A DNA stretch of 64,000 bases from Enoplolaimus lenunculus. Taxonomy: Eukaryota; Nematoda; Enoplea; Enoplida; Thoracostomopsidae. The notes under the pieces are model-generated. The model saw only the letters and a list, made by a program, of their open reading frames with translations. It was not told the origin of the DNA and did not search any database. The position numbers and the translations under genes are program-made. The stretch lies in the NCBI GenBank assembly GCA_030248215.1, contig JASANG010000443.1, positions 1 to 64,000 of the forward strand. The letters are read 5' to 3'. The stretch's first letter is position 1; each line of letters begins with the position of its first letter. Of this stretch, positions 31,830 through 42,788 are shown piece after piece.

Positions 31830-33330
31830 CGGGTGAGTTGTAACTCACCTGGTTATTTCAGAGTTTTAATAACAATAAATATTAACTCACTCTGAGTTGA
31901 TTTAATTCCAGGTGAGTTGTAAGTAACTCACCTGGTTATTTCAGAGTTTTAATAACAATAAATATTAACTCAATCTGAGTTGATTTAATTCCGGGTGAGT
32001 TGTAACTCACCTGGTTATTTCAGAGTTTTAATAACAATAAATATTAACTCACTCTGAGTTGATTTAATTCCGGGTGAGTTGTAACTCACCTGGTTATTTC
32101 AGAGTTTTAATAACAATAAATGTTAACTCACTCTGAGTTGATTTAATTCCGGGTGTGTTGTAACTCACCTGGTTATTTCAGAGTTTTAATAACAATAAAT
32201 GTTAACTCAATTTGAGTTGATTTAATTCCGGGTGAGTTGTAACTCACCTGGTTATTTCAGAGTTTTAATAACAATAAATATTAACTCACTCTGAGTTGAT
32301 TTAATTCCAGGTGAGTTGTAACTCACCTGGTTATTTCAGAGTTTTAATAACAATAAATATTAACTCAATCTGAGTTGATTTCATTCCGAGTGAGTTGTAA
32401 CTCACCTGGTTATTTCAGAGTTTTAATAACAATAAATATTAACTCGAGTTGATTTAATTCCGAGTGAGTTGTAACTCACCTGGTTATTTCAGAGTTTTAA
32501 TAACAATAAATATTAACTCAATCTGAGTTGATTTAATTCCGGGTGAGTTGTAACTCACCTGGTTATTTCAGAGTTTTAATAACAATAAATATTAACTCAA
32601 TCTGAGTTGATTTCATTCCGAGTGAGTTGTAACTCACCTGGTTATTTCAGAGTTTTAATAACAATAAATATTAACTCAATCTGAGTTGATTTAATTCCGG
32701 GTGAGTTGTAACTCACCTGGTTATTTCAGAGTTTTAATAACAATAAATATTAACTCGAGTTGATTTAATTCCGAGTGAGTTGTAACTCACCTGGTTATTT
32801 CAGAGTTTTAATAACAATAAATATTAACTCAATCTGAGTTGATTTAATTCCGGGTGAGTTGTAACTCACCTGGTTATTTCAGAGTTTTAATAACAATAAA
32901 TATTAACTCGAGTTGATTTAATTCCGGGTGAGTTGTAACTCACCTGGTTATTTCAGAGTTTTAATAACAATAAATATTAACTCAATCTGAGTTGATTTAA
33001 TTCCGGGTGAGTTGTAACTCACCTGGTTATTTCAGAGTTTTAATAACAATAAATATTAACTCAATCTGAGTTGATTTAATTCCGGGTGAGTTGTAACTCA
33101 CCTGGTTATTTCAGAGTTTTAATAACAATAAATATTAACTCACTCTGAGTTGATTTAATTCCAGGTGAGTTGTAACTCACCTGGTTATTTCAGAGTTTTA
33201 ATAACAATAAATATTAACTCAATCTGAGTTGATTTTTAAATATTAATCCGAGGTGAGTTGTAACTCACCTGGTTATTTCAGAGTTTTAATAACAATAAAT
33301 ATTAACTCAATCTGAGTTGATTTAATCCAG
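31830..33330. repeat. 79-bp satellite, about 19 units, each with AATAAA
   Basis: The unit runs GTAACTCACCTGGTTATTTC, AGAGTTTTAATAACAATAAA, TATTAACTCAATCTGAGTTG, ATTTAATTCCGGGTGAGTT; a few units are 75 bp because of a deletion next to TTAACTC. Units alternate between a few subtypes (AACTCAATC or AACTCACTC; CCGGG or CCAGG or CCGAG), showing higher-order copying. GGTGAGTTGTAACTCACC at each joint is a perfect hairpin. Confidence 0.95.
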
Positions 33331-33449
33331 TGAGCCCCACAATCAATTTATAATTCTGAGTTGTGAAAGACCTAAGTCAGAGATCAGACTTCTGAGTGGA
33401 TTCAACACATTCTGAATTATACATCAATTCACTGGAATTTACAGTGCAT

Positions 33450-35493
33450 TCTGGGTTAAGCGAGGCTTTAACCACGAACAATGCAATTAGACCAAAACCC
33501 ACGAATAAAACAAATTAAACGCTACAAATCTGTTTAATTTTGAACTTTGGTGCAGGTTCGCTGCATCAAGCTCGAAACTCGAACGCCGAATATAAACCTT
33601 GTGTACGTTATATTTTACAATGTTAAAAATTAAATAAATTGTCGTTCAAAATCAAAAATCATTAATAAATGCAGGATATACCTCGACTGAATACGATTAC
33701 TTTCTAAAAGCTCTGATTTAAACTTAAAATCCAGCAGCATTAAACTAAGTTTCTAGTTGAGAGGGGGCCCCGCTTTATTATACACAAAAACATTATTTTT
33801 CTCGGCCCCATTACCTTTAAGGGGGGGCCCGTTTTTTTGGGGGGGCAAAAAAAAAAAAAAATAATTTTTATATTTTTTTTTTTTTTTGCTTAGGCTTCGG
33901 CGTAGGCTTAGGCTTACGAACTCATTTTTGCAACACTTAGGCTTAGGCTTAGGCTTAGGAATATGCTTAAATCTACTGTTACGCCCTGTAACATTGGCCG
34001 TGTTAAGCGTAGACACTGGTGTCGATACATAAAATAGATCGATGTAGCATTCCAGCATCCAAAAATAACCTCAAAACTTATCCGTATTACGTATCGTGGA
34101 GCGATCCAGCTTTATTATAATATACAGATATTTATCTGCATAAAAGAGTCTGTCAGTAGAAAAAAGAGCCTCAAAAAGTCCAAATTTCGATAATAACAAA
34201 TTCTTAAATTTGTTTAAAAATATGTTTTTTGTGTTTAGTAAAATTGTAAAAATTAAACTTGAACCAATTTTGCTCATGCTGATAAGAAGGGATTTTAATA
34301 AATATTCAATCATTTATTAATAAATAAATGCAATGAGCAACGAGGTCGCATAGTCAGAGCATTGGTTTACGGTAATGACCTTCTTTAGCCAATGTTACTT
34401 TTACGGGCGTAACAGTATAGATTAAGCGTATTCCTAAGCCTAAGACTAAGCCTAAGCGTTGCAAAAATGGGACCATGTTACTTAGGAGCGTCCAGGTTTC
34501 TGGTGGGTCTATAAAAGAGTAGGTTGAGATTCTAGATTACATTTTTTTGGTTAGGCTTAGGCTTAGGCTTAGATTTAGGCCAAGGAACACTTAGGAATAC
34601 GCTTAATCTACTGTTATGTCCCTTAAAGTAACATTGGCCCAAAAATGTGTTGCTAAGCGTAAGCCTAAGCTTAAGCAAAAAATGTAATCTATTATCCAAA
34701 CGTAGTCTTTTATAGACCCACCAGAAATCTGGACGCCCCTTAAAGTAACATGGGCCACATAATTTTTGTAGAGTTTTTCAAAAGTTTTCTATTTGGTAAA
34801 CACTGAAAATTTACACCGGCAGAAATCTTAAATTTACCAAAACTTTGCATCTCCAGAATTCTTAAATTTAATCAAATTTTGCATCTTCGGAATTCTTAAA
34901 TTTTACCCATTGGCAAAATCATGGCTTTACCACGAGTATATGAAATGTAGAGAAGACATTGGTATACATATTCTATACAGTATTTTTATACATTAATTTT
35001 ATTTTTCAATTTTTATTTTTGTTTTTTCTTATTTTTTTAAAGATACGTAAAACGAGTATATATACAATAAAGAAAAAAGACGAAATTGATAAGTATTGAA
35101 ACTCTTTTGTTAGTCGACGTAATCTGTATGGTTGCATTGACATTTCTTGTCGAATATATTTGACCATGAGTGCACACAAGCAGATCCAGAGTGGAAACGG
35201 GAAGAGGGGAGCAGAAGCCCCACCCGTCAGAAATTTTTTGGTGATCAATTGCGGCACGGTCTCTTTTCTTACAACTTTTCCCTATAAATATCTTTTTATT
35301 AAAAAATACAATTTTTCCGTCAGAAGTTTTTTGTGATTAAAAATAGTAAAGTGTGTGGAGCTCGGACAAACTCAGATCAAACAACGAGAAATTCTGTATC
35401 CACCTTTACGCTGGTGGCCTCAGCTTGGAGTTTGATGGGGCCCCACACCTGTCTGCTCTGGCACGGGTGCCATGTTTCGCACAGATTGTATAT
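33450..35493. other. Repeat-rich intergenic stretch
   Basis: 33885-33995 and 34385-34760 hold TTAGGC-bearing element pieces (GCTTAGGCTTAGG runs, GTAACATTGGCC ends). 33760-33890 has a CGGCCCC / GGGGGGGCCC pair and long A and T runs. 34840-34920 repeats AAATTTTGCATCTTCGGAAT-like words. 35160-35260 is a repeat also seen near 26390. No exon is recognised. Confidence 0.55.
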
Positions 35494-35739
35494 ACACTGT
35501 AAACTTCAGTGAGTTGATTTTAAACACAGAATGAGTTATATCGCTCAATCTGAGCTAGGAATATCAGAACTCAGAGTTGTGATTCAATTAAACGCATTCT
35601 GAGGTAATTAATCAACTCAGCCAAAATCAGGTCAACTCAGAGTTAGAACCAACTCAACTCATATTGAGTTTTAATAATATGAATTCAAAAATAACTCACC
35701 ACTTGAGTTGATTATTCAACTCATTACAATTTAGAGTGT
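35494..35739. mobile_element. CACTGTAAATT family element
   Basis: The ends CACTGTAAACTTCAGTGAG and CATTACAATTTAGAGTG are inverted. About 246 bp, with TA on both sides. Confidence 0.8.
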
Positions 35740-36029
35740 ACCTCCGGTAAGCAAAGATGGGATCGGTCAAAAACGCAACGTGTGCCGGGTATACATTTTG
35801 TACTATGCGGAACTCCAAGAGTAGCATACTCTTGTATCATGTTATCTTGCATTGAATAAATTTTTAAATTCTAGTAGCACCTATCACCAGTAAAATAGGT
35901 CTTGTAACATTCGAAGCAGCGAATATAAAACTAAGGTTTCTTTTCTAATAAACGACACAGCACCAACAAATCAGTACCGCTAATTGAACTAAAGTGACAA
36001 CAATGCTTCGTAACAGAGAGCTCGCATAC

Positions 36030-36281
36030 ACTATAAATTCCAATGAGTTGATTAATCAATTCAGCTATCGAGTTGGTTATTTTTGAATTAATATCAGTAA
36101 ACATTAACTCACTGTCAGTTGAGTTAATTCTCACTCTGCGTTGAGTTGACTCTGGGTGAGTTGATTAATTAACTCAGAATTAATTGAATCAACTTAAATT
36201 TCTTAGTTCTAATAGTCCTAACTCAGACTGAGTGATTCAACTGATTCTAAGTTAAAATCAACTTACGGAAATTTACAGTGT
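36030..36281. mobile_element. CACTGTAAATT family element
   Basis: The ends CACTATAAATTCCAATGAG and ACGGAAATTTACAGTG are inverted with TA flanks. About 252 bp. Confidence 0.85.
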
Positions 36282-36365
36282 ACTTTCTCCCGCATTAAAT
36301 GTCAATTTGCAGACAGTAAACTGACGTTAAAAATTGCGGACACGAAAAACGAATATTGAAGTATC

Positions 36366-36617
36366 ACTGTAAATTCCAGTGAGTTAATTTTAACTAACAA
36401 TGAGTTGAATCCACTCAGAAGTCTGAGCTCTGAATTAGGTCTGTTAGAACTCAGAATTATGAATTCAATTAACTCTTTCTGAGTTAATTAATTAACACGC
36501 CCGAAATTAAACCAACTCAGGGCGAGTTAATGTTTACTGTTTTTAACTCAGAAATAACCATAGAAATGACTAATTCGCTCTCTGAGTTGATTAATCAACT
36601 CATCGGAATTTAGAGTG
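36366..36617. mobile_element. CACTGTAAATT family element
   Basis: The ends CACTGTAAATTCCAGTGAG and CATCGGAATTTAGAGTG are inverted. About 252 bp, only 85 bp from the preceding copy. Confidence 0.85.
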
Positions 36618-36948
36618 TCTAAATGTTTCAGACATGTTTTATGTTTCTGCCAATACAATTTAAGATTGTATATACAAATATTCACTGGTTTTCTAAAATT
36701 TTTAGCGAATACATCTACAATTTTGAAAATTCTGAAACAATTTCGTTATTTTTATTTCAAATTATTTAATTTCAACATAACTTTTGACAAACAATTGATT
36801 GATCGGTACGTTATTAATACATAGAATAAGCATAAAATAACAGAATTTCCAGTATTTCTATAACGCAAACTGAAACGGACACCGATTTTTACCGAAATCG
36901 AAAGCAGATATCTGAGTTACACCCTTGTCATTTGATCAAATGCAAAAC
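36618..36948. other. No feature recognised
   Basis: AT-rich filler between two elements; a 69-codon frame here has no known domain. Confidence 0.4.
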
Positions 36949-36949
36949 A

Positions 36950-37230
36950 CACTGTAAATTTCAATGAGTTAATTAATCAACACAGGCGGACAGTGCGTTA
37001 TTTCTGAGTTAATAACAGAAAGCTTTTTAGCTCACTGTAAGTTGAGTTGATTCTTGCTCTGAGAGATGAGTTGATTCTTACTCTGAGTTCAGTTGATTCC
37101 AGGAAAGTTGATTAATTCAATCAGAATCAGTGGAATCAACTCACAATTCTGAGTTCTGAAAGTCCTATAACTCAGACTGTCTTTCAAATCATTCTGAGGT
37201 ATTAAAATTAACTCACTCAAATTTACAGTG
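36950..37230. mobile_element. CACTGTAAATT family element
   Basis: The ends CACTGTAAATTTCAATGAG and CACTCAAATTTACAGTG are inverted. It is slightly longer than usual because GATTCTTGCTCTGAG is duplicated inside. Confidence 0.85.
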
Positions 37231-37668
37231 TAGGGTTGTGACACGAAGTTTATGACCGCCGAAATAAAAAAGTGCAATATTTTCAATTTTATACCAGATT
37301 TTCATTTAATACACAGTTTCTTTTTTTACTTTATAATTTGTCTTTTTTTCATTTTTCTTTTTTATTTTTATTTTTTTATTTTATTTTTAATTCAATATAA
37401 ACGAGTATACAATATTATATTTTCTACAGCCATAATTTTCCAATATCATTGCCGTTCATTGATGCAAATGACATTGTTAAAATGTACTGTTTTCAGTGTT
37501 GCTTTTAGTTTATAATATTATATTTGTCATTGCGCTCTATAATAAACAATGTTTTTAGTTTAAATTATTAATATTAAGACTTAATTACAGTTTAGAATTT
37601 GATATGTTTCAAGTATTTGGGAACTAATAAAGGCTAACAAAAACGTATTCAATGACGAGGTAATCGTA
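37231..37668. other. T-rich stretch, no feature recognised
   Basis: Contains long runs of T with few other bases (37310-37400). A hydrophobic open frame here (F-rich, 87 codons) results from the T-rich composition and is not called a gene. Confidence 0.45.
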
Positions 37669-37669
37669 G

Positions 37670-38164
37670 TCTGTAAATTTCAGTGATTTGATTTTAACTC
37701 AGAATGAGTTGAATCCACTCAGAAGTCTCAGCTCTGAATTGCGTCTTTCAGAAGTCAGAATTTTAATTTGATTGAAGTCATTCTGAGTTAATCAACTCAT
37801 CCGGAATTAAGTTAGCTCAGAGTGAGTTGACGTTTCGTGTTATTAACTCAGAAATATCCAGATATGACTAATTCGCTCTCTGAGCTGATTAATCAACTCA
37901 TTGGTATTTTAACACTTAAATTTCAGTGAGTTGGTTTTAAGTCAGAATGAGTTGAATACGATGCGGGGTCTGAGCTGTGAATTAGGTCTTTCAAAACTCA
38001 TAATTCTGAATTGATTGAAGTCATTCTGAGTTAATTAATCAACTCTCCCAGAATTAAAACAGTTCAGAACGAGTTGATAGTTTGTGTTGTTAACTCAGAA
38101 ACAACCATAAATTACTAATTCGCTCTCTGAGTTGATTAATCAACTCATTAAATTTTACAGTGCT
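37670..38164. mobile_element. Two adjoining CACTGTAAATT family elements
   Basis: One copy runs from GTCTGTAAATTTCAGTGATT to about 37909 and a second from about 37910 (ACACTTAAATTTCAGTGAG) to 38162 (TAAATTTTACAGTG). They are in the same orientation and closely similar, so one insertion followed by tandem duplication is possible. Confidence 0.7.
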
Positions 38165-38246
38165 TGAGCGATATTTATTCAGATCTGGGTATAGCGGAAC
38201 TCTCCGAGTTTTCGTGAAGCAGTTGTTTAAATAGATATGTATGTAT

Positions 38247-39273
38247 CAGGGTGCACCCGGAGGTGAAAACTGCCGGAAGTGGAGATCAGCAAAACTTACC
38301 AGAGTCGGAGGTCAGACAGAATAAAGTAGTGAAAATGATGTTTGATTTGCTAAAGCCCTATTCACACGTGCAAGTTTGTGCAGCAAAAACTTGCACGTGC
38401 AACTTGCATGTGCAAGTTTTGTCACAAAGCAGATTTGAAGTTCTTGCAGCTGCAAAGTATTCATTAGAATTCATGTGATTGAATTTAATTCGCACGTGTG
38501 AATGCCGTCGCAAATTGCTCGAATTTCTTGCACTTGCATTTTCATTGGCCAATCAGAAGACATGTTGCTGAGCGCCTTTTGAATTAATTCAGACTTATTG
38601 GACTTATTCAAGAAGTGTGAATTAATTCAAATATCTAACTTGTTTGAAATTGCGCAGCCCACGGCGAAAGTAATGGGACTAGTTTTAAAATAGTCAAGAA
38701 ATTTCGAGTATAGCCTTCTTTGCGCATGAATGTTTCTTACAACTGAAACTTGCAGCTGCAAGTTTTTGAAAAATTCATTCGAAGAACTTGCAGCTGCAAG
38801 TTATTCATGATTAATATATGCGAAGAATTAATTCGTAGGTATGAATAATCCTGCAAGTCGAATTCATTTATCATCATTGGCTAAACTGATAGATTATAGG
38901 TTATGTTTGATATCTGTTGCAGTGGTCTCCAAATTATTCACATAAATTCATGTCAAGATTAGAATGAAAGATATTATTCTTTACAAATACTTGCAGCTTA
39001 AAGTATTTCGTGCAAGTTGTAGCTGCAAGTTCTCGCAGCGAAAACTTGCACGTGTGAATAGAGCTTAATTTTAGCAAATATCTGTAAATAATGTTGTTGT
39101 TAAATCTTTTGGTTTTACGCTTATTTTTTCAGGAAATATCGGCAATTTTTCTTAAAAATTGAACCAAAAGTTAACACGAAACACAACAAACAAGTAAATT
39201 TTGTAAAATTATACAAAATTTCACTACGGCAGAAACTTTACCGGAAGCGGAAGCAAACCTCCGGTTGTACCCA
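38247..39273. mobile_element. hAT-like element interrupted by a TTCACACGTGCAAG element
   Basis: The left end CAGGGTGCACCCGGAGGTG and the right side AAACCTCCGGTTGTACCC are inverted, with CGGAAG repeats near both. Inside lies the insertion at 38353-39066. Outside the insertion the hAT-like part is only about 310 bp. No intact transposase frame. Confidence 0.65.
38353..39066. mobile_element. TTCACACGTGCAAGTTTT element, enlarged or nested copy
   Basis: The left end CCCTATTCACACGTGCAAGT and the right end AACTTGCACGTGTGAATAGA are inverted. At 714 bp it is much longer than the 270-bp copy at 21407. Internal GCAGCTGCAAGTT words at 38440-38470 and 38745-38800 suggest that one copy inserted into another. 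Confidence 0.8.
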
Positions 39274-39329
39274 GAAGTAGAAATTGAGGTTAGAAACGAA
39301 ACGCGAAGCTGTCGCGGCTTCTTTACGCA

Positions 39330-39440
39330 GCAAAAAATGCTGAGCCAAATTGACTTTCTCCGAAATAGGATGTTCCGAGCTACACAAACTGAATAAAACT
39401 CAACTCCTCCAGCAATTTGACTCACAATTTATTGCAGTGT
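39330..39440. mobile_element. GAGTCAAATTGACTC family element, short copy
   Basis: CAGCAAAAAATGCTGAGCC at the left and GACTCACAATTTATTGCAGTG at the right resemble the ends of the 30077 copy; the middle is shortened to about 110 bp. Confidence 0.6.
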
Positions 39441-39479
39441 ACTTTTCATCAAATTCCTACCGAGAGTCCAGATTTCGTA

Positions 39480-39742
39480 CACTGTAAATTCCAATGAGTT
39501 GATTAAACAATTCTGCTAGCGAGTTAGTCTAGCGAGTTAGTCGTTTCTGAATTAAAATCAGTAAACAACTCATTCTGAGTTGAGTTGATTCTGACTCTGA
39601 GTTAAGTTGACGCTGGGTGAGTATATTAATCAACTCAGAATGAATTGAATCAACTCACAATTTTGAGTTCTGATAGTCCTAACTCAGACTGAATGATCCA
39701 ACTCAATTTGAATTAAAATCAACTCACCAAAATTTACAGTGT
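39480..39742. mobile_element. CACTGTAAATT family element
   Basis: The ends CACTGTAAATTCCAATGAG and CACCAAAATTTACAGTG are inverted. It ends 12 bp before the acceptor of the candidate exon at 39755. Confidence 0.85.
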
Positions 39743-39754
39743 GCATTTTTCCAG

Positions 39755-39887
39755 CTGTTTCCACTGTTAATTTTCTATGCTTTAGCGTTCAATAACGTAT
39801 CATGTAAGCGCGTCAGTGAATATGATTCAAAATTACTTGAAACCATGATCAAACCTTTGGCGGCGTTTGCTTTGAGTTCAATTATAG
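39755..39887 (+). CDS. Candidate upstream exon, possible signal-peptide exon of the triple-domain gene
   Basis: The acceptor GCATTTTTCCAG opens a frame beginning LFPLLIFYALAFNNVSCKRV and continuing SEYDSKLLETMIKPLAAFAL to a GTTTGT donor at 39888. The first twelve residues look like the hydrophobic core and A-L-A cleavage site of a signal peptide. It ends in phase 1, which is the phase needed at the 40719 acceptor. If the frame is read past that donor it stops about 25 codons later, so it could instead be a terminal exon. No start codon is seen. Function unknown. Confidence 0.4.
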
Positions 39888-40313
39888 GTTTGTTTTCCCA
39901 CGTATATAAAACAGGTTCCGAAAATAATAAAATCGGGCTTAGGCTGTCACAAATTCCGGATAAATCTTAGATCTACACTTGTTTGTAATTAGCCTCACGC
40001 TTTAGGCATAAGCTACGATTAAGCTAAAATTATTATTGTTTACGTTTCGAAACCTGTTCAATACGCTGGGACGTTTCGTTTTGTTTTTAAATTTTAACCG
40101 GTAAACAGCGAATCGTTCCACAAGAACGCTGCATAAAATCTATTGCAATATTCAGACTGGTGGCCAAATGCTACAGAGAGGCAAAAAATTTTCAGGAGGG
40201 GCATGCAAGTATTTCACATAACTTACCAAGTGCAGTTGAAAGTTTTTTGGGGGGCACAAGTTTTATCATGAGGGCTGAGTCCCCGCCAGGCCGTTCAAAA
40301 TATGATCACATAC
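39888..40313. other. Intergenic or intronic, one unassigned repeat
   Basis: 40150-40300 resembles the repeat at 26750-26900 (GGGGCATG, then a TTTTTTGGGGGG motif, then CTGAGTCCCCGCC). Nothing else is recognised. Confidence 0.4.
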
Positions 40314-40520
40314 ACTGTAAATTCTAACGAGTTGATTAATCAGCTCAGAGGCAGAATTAGTTATTTCTGGTTATTTTTAAGTTAATAATAGTAAATATTA
40401 ACTCACTTTGAGTTGATTTAATTTTGGCTTAGTTGATCAATTACTTAACTAAAAAAAAGTTCAAACAATTCAGGAATCTGAGTTCTGAAAATCTAAGGCA
40501 GTAGCTCAGACTCGGAGTGC
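40314..40520. mobile_element. CACTGTAAATT family element, right end lost
   Basis: The left end CACTGTAAATTCTAACGAG and the interior are present. The right terminal TTTACAGTG is missing; the copy ends near GTAGCTCAGACTCGGAG. Confidence 0.65.
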
Positions 40521-40542
40521 ATAACTCGCTAATTGCTTGCAG

Positions 40543-40667
40543 TTCGTGCAGCTTTTTCAAACGCCGGACGTCGCCGAACGTCAACAAATTTGTAGCTTAC
40601 AACTCGGTCTTCAGTACCGTCCGACGCTTTATGCCCATTCGTCCAGAATGCCAAACGACTCCGGCCA
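40543..40667 (+). CDS. Candidate exon directly upstream of the triple-domain exon
   Basis: The acceptor TTGCTTGCAG ends at 40542 and a GTATTA donor lies at 40668, leaving a 52-bp intron before the TTTCAG at 40719. Read in the phase that joins the large exon, it gives SCSFFKRRTSPNVNKFVAYN then SVFSTVRRFMPIRPECQTTP. Other frames are also open because this stretch is G+C-rich, so the reading is uncertain. Base composition resembles the large exon, not the surrounding repeats. Confidence 0.35.
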
Positions 40668-40719
40668 GTATTAATCGTATCGAAAGATGTAGCGTAACCC
40701 ATTAGTGTTGCGGTTTCAG

Positions 40720-42688
40720 TGAGTTTCACATCAGCCAACACATCGTCGAGAGCGTCTTCATATCGCGACTGGAGTAAATTCGTTCGCGACCCAGAAGGAG
40801 TCATCCGTGTCGTCGCCCTCGAACACGATCCACCGTTCTCAGAATCGTTGCCGTATTCGGGCACAGCGCGTGGCTTCTTAATCGATTTGATCGACGAACT
40901 CGCGCAGTCGCTTCGATTTCACTACGCGTTGTCGTTCGAAACGAATCGCGGGTTTTACGCGCATGAATCCGGTGTCTTTGGGGTTGTTACACGACGCTCC
41001 GCTGACATTGGCCTTGTGGCGTTTCATCGTGATTCGCGTCGATCACAATACGTCGCATTCAGTCGATCACCAATCTATGACGCGGTTAGCGTTGCAGTAT
41101 TGGGTCAACTGAAAACGACGAACGCGCTTGACGCGTTGGTCAATTCACAGACTCCGGTAGGAACGCGACGCGCTTCAGCAGTGCGTCGATTCTTCCGCGA
41201 GTCGCCGAATCGATTCTACAACGACGTAGCGCGGCGATGGATCGAAAACGCGTCGACGCTGTTGTTCGATTCGTACAACGATGACGTCATCGCTCAAGTT
41301 CGTCGCGGTCGATTGATCTTGGTCGACGAATCGCCGTATTTGCGATGGATTTGGAGTCGCAACTGTCAACTCGCGTACACTGAAGAAAATATCGCTCTCG
41401 ACGGATATCGACTGATTTTTCCGAAATTCAACTCGAACAGCAGAAGGCGCAGTAGCAACAATGGACGCAACAGTGATGAAACAACAGCAGCGTTGATTTC
41501 TCATTTTGACAAAGCACTGGAACAAATGGCACGTGCTGGAGTAATCGACAATTTAGCCGCAAAATGGTGGAACGCTCGTCCGCGTCCAAGCGTCGACTCG
41601 ATCATCGACGGAAGCGATACAGGTGGAAGCGTAGACACTCAACGATCGAGTGGCCGCCGTCGACGGCCGACATCAAACGGCGCCAGCCATAGCGTCGGTC
41701 CCGATGGCGGCGAACTCGAACCGCAATGTGTTGCGCCGTCTCAAATCGGCCACAGTGGTGCCGCTCATTCGCCACATTTGTCAGTGCTGAACGCGATCGA
41801 CGTTCAACGCCTTTCAACTGCCGTTCGACCGTTGAGAGTCGCCGTTGTTCCCGACGATATGCCGTTCGTTGAAGATAACGGAAAAGGTGGATTTTTAATC
41901 GATTTTTTGAACGCACTTTCGTTGAGAATTTCATTTCGATACACAATTCAAACGTCGACTGCAGCTGCAGCGGCGGCTGTCGGAGTCACAGCATCGGGCA
42001 GGCATCATACGACGTCAGGAAACCCTCAACAAACTCAACTTAATCCTCACAACCTTGAAAATCTGTACGAATATTTACAAACGGTTTTTGCAAAACGTGC
42101 CGGTGAACCTGAAATTGACCTGATTTTAGCCCCAATTTTGAAACCGTTACAAGTTGAATCGACGCCTTTTCAATCGCCGACCACGCAAGCTCAAAATCAA
42201 ACCCGATCCCAGTTCGAAACTGGCCCTCATTTTGGCAAGGGAACAACGTTTCGAACCAGAGAGTCTACTTCAGTGACGCCAAAGCTACTGTTAACCAATA
42301 AAAATTACCAATTTAGCTATCCTTATATGACAGTTGCAATTGCACTTGTAATGACACGAAGATTAAGTCAAAAATACACATTTGACGCTAGCTTGCAACC
42401 GCGATTACGTGCACAATTTCAACAAAATGACGTCATTCAAGCTAATGATTCAAATGTCACGTCATCGCAGACCAAAGATGCCAGGTATTTAAACGTTGAA
42501 ATCAATACAAAACGGCTCATATTTGTCGCCATTAAAGGATCAATGCTACTCGAAACGATGCGTTATAGTAGAAATCAAGAAATTGTCCAAGCTTACAGTA
42601 CAATTCAAAGACAAGGATTAATGACTGTCAGTTCAAAATCAGTCGCTTTGAAGTATGTCGCAACACGAGCGGATACAGCACGGACTAG

Positions 42689-42728
<40 letters not shown>

Positions 42729-42741
42729 AATAATCATAGTA

Positions 42742-42788
<47 letters not shown>

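Larger units (their letters stand above)
31715..33448. mobile_element. CACTGTAAATT family element enlarged by an internal satellite
   Basis: The right end CACTGGAATTTACAGTG (to about 33447) and internal motifs identify the family. The left end is diverged (GGTTGATTAATCAACTCGC near 31733 is the usual subterminal motif). The element is about 1.7 kb instead of 250 bp because of the tandem array at 31830-33330. Confidence 0.75.

Noticed and set aside
37252-37515. Phenylalanine-rich hydrophobic frame
   Set aside because: It is explained by a T-rich tract; no gene context.
40529-40864. A - strand open frame of 111 codons overlapping the start of the large exon
   Set aside because: It is the complement of G+C-rich coding sequence in which all frames tend to stay open. 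The + strand frame is far longer and has recognisable domains.
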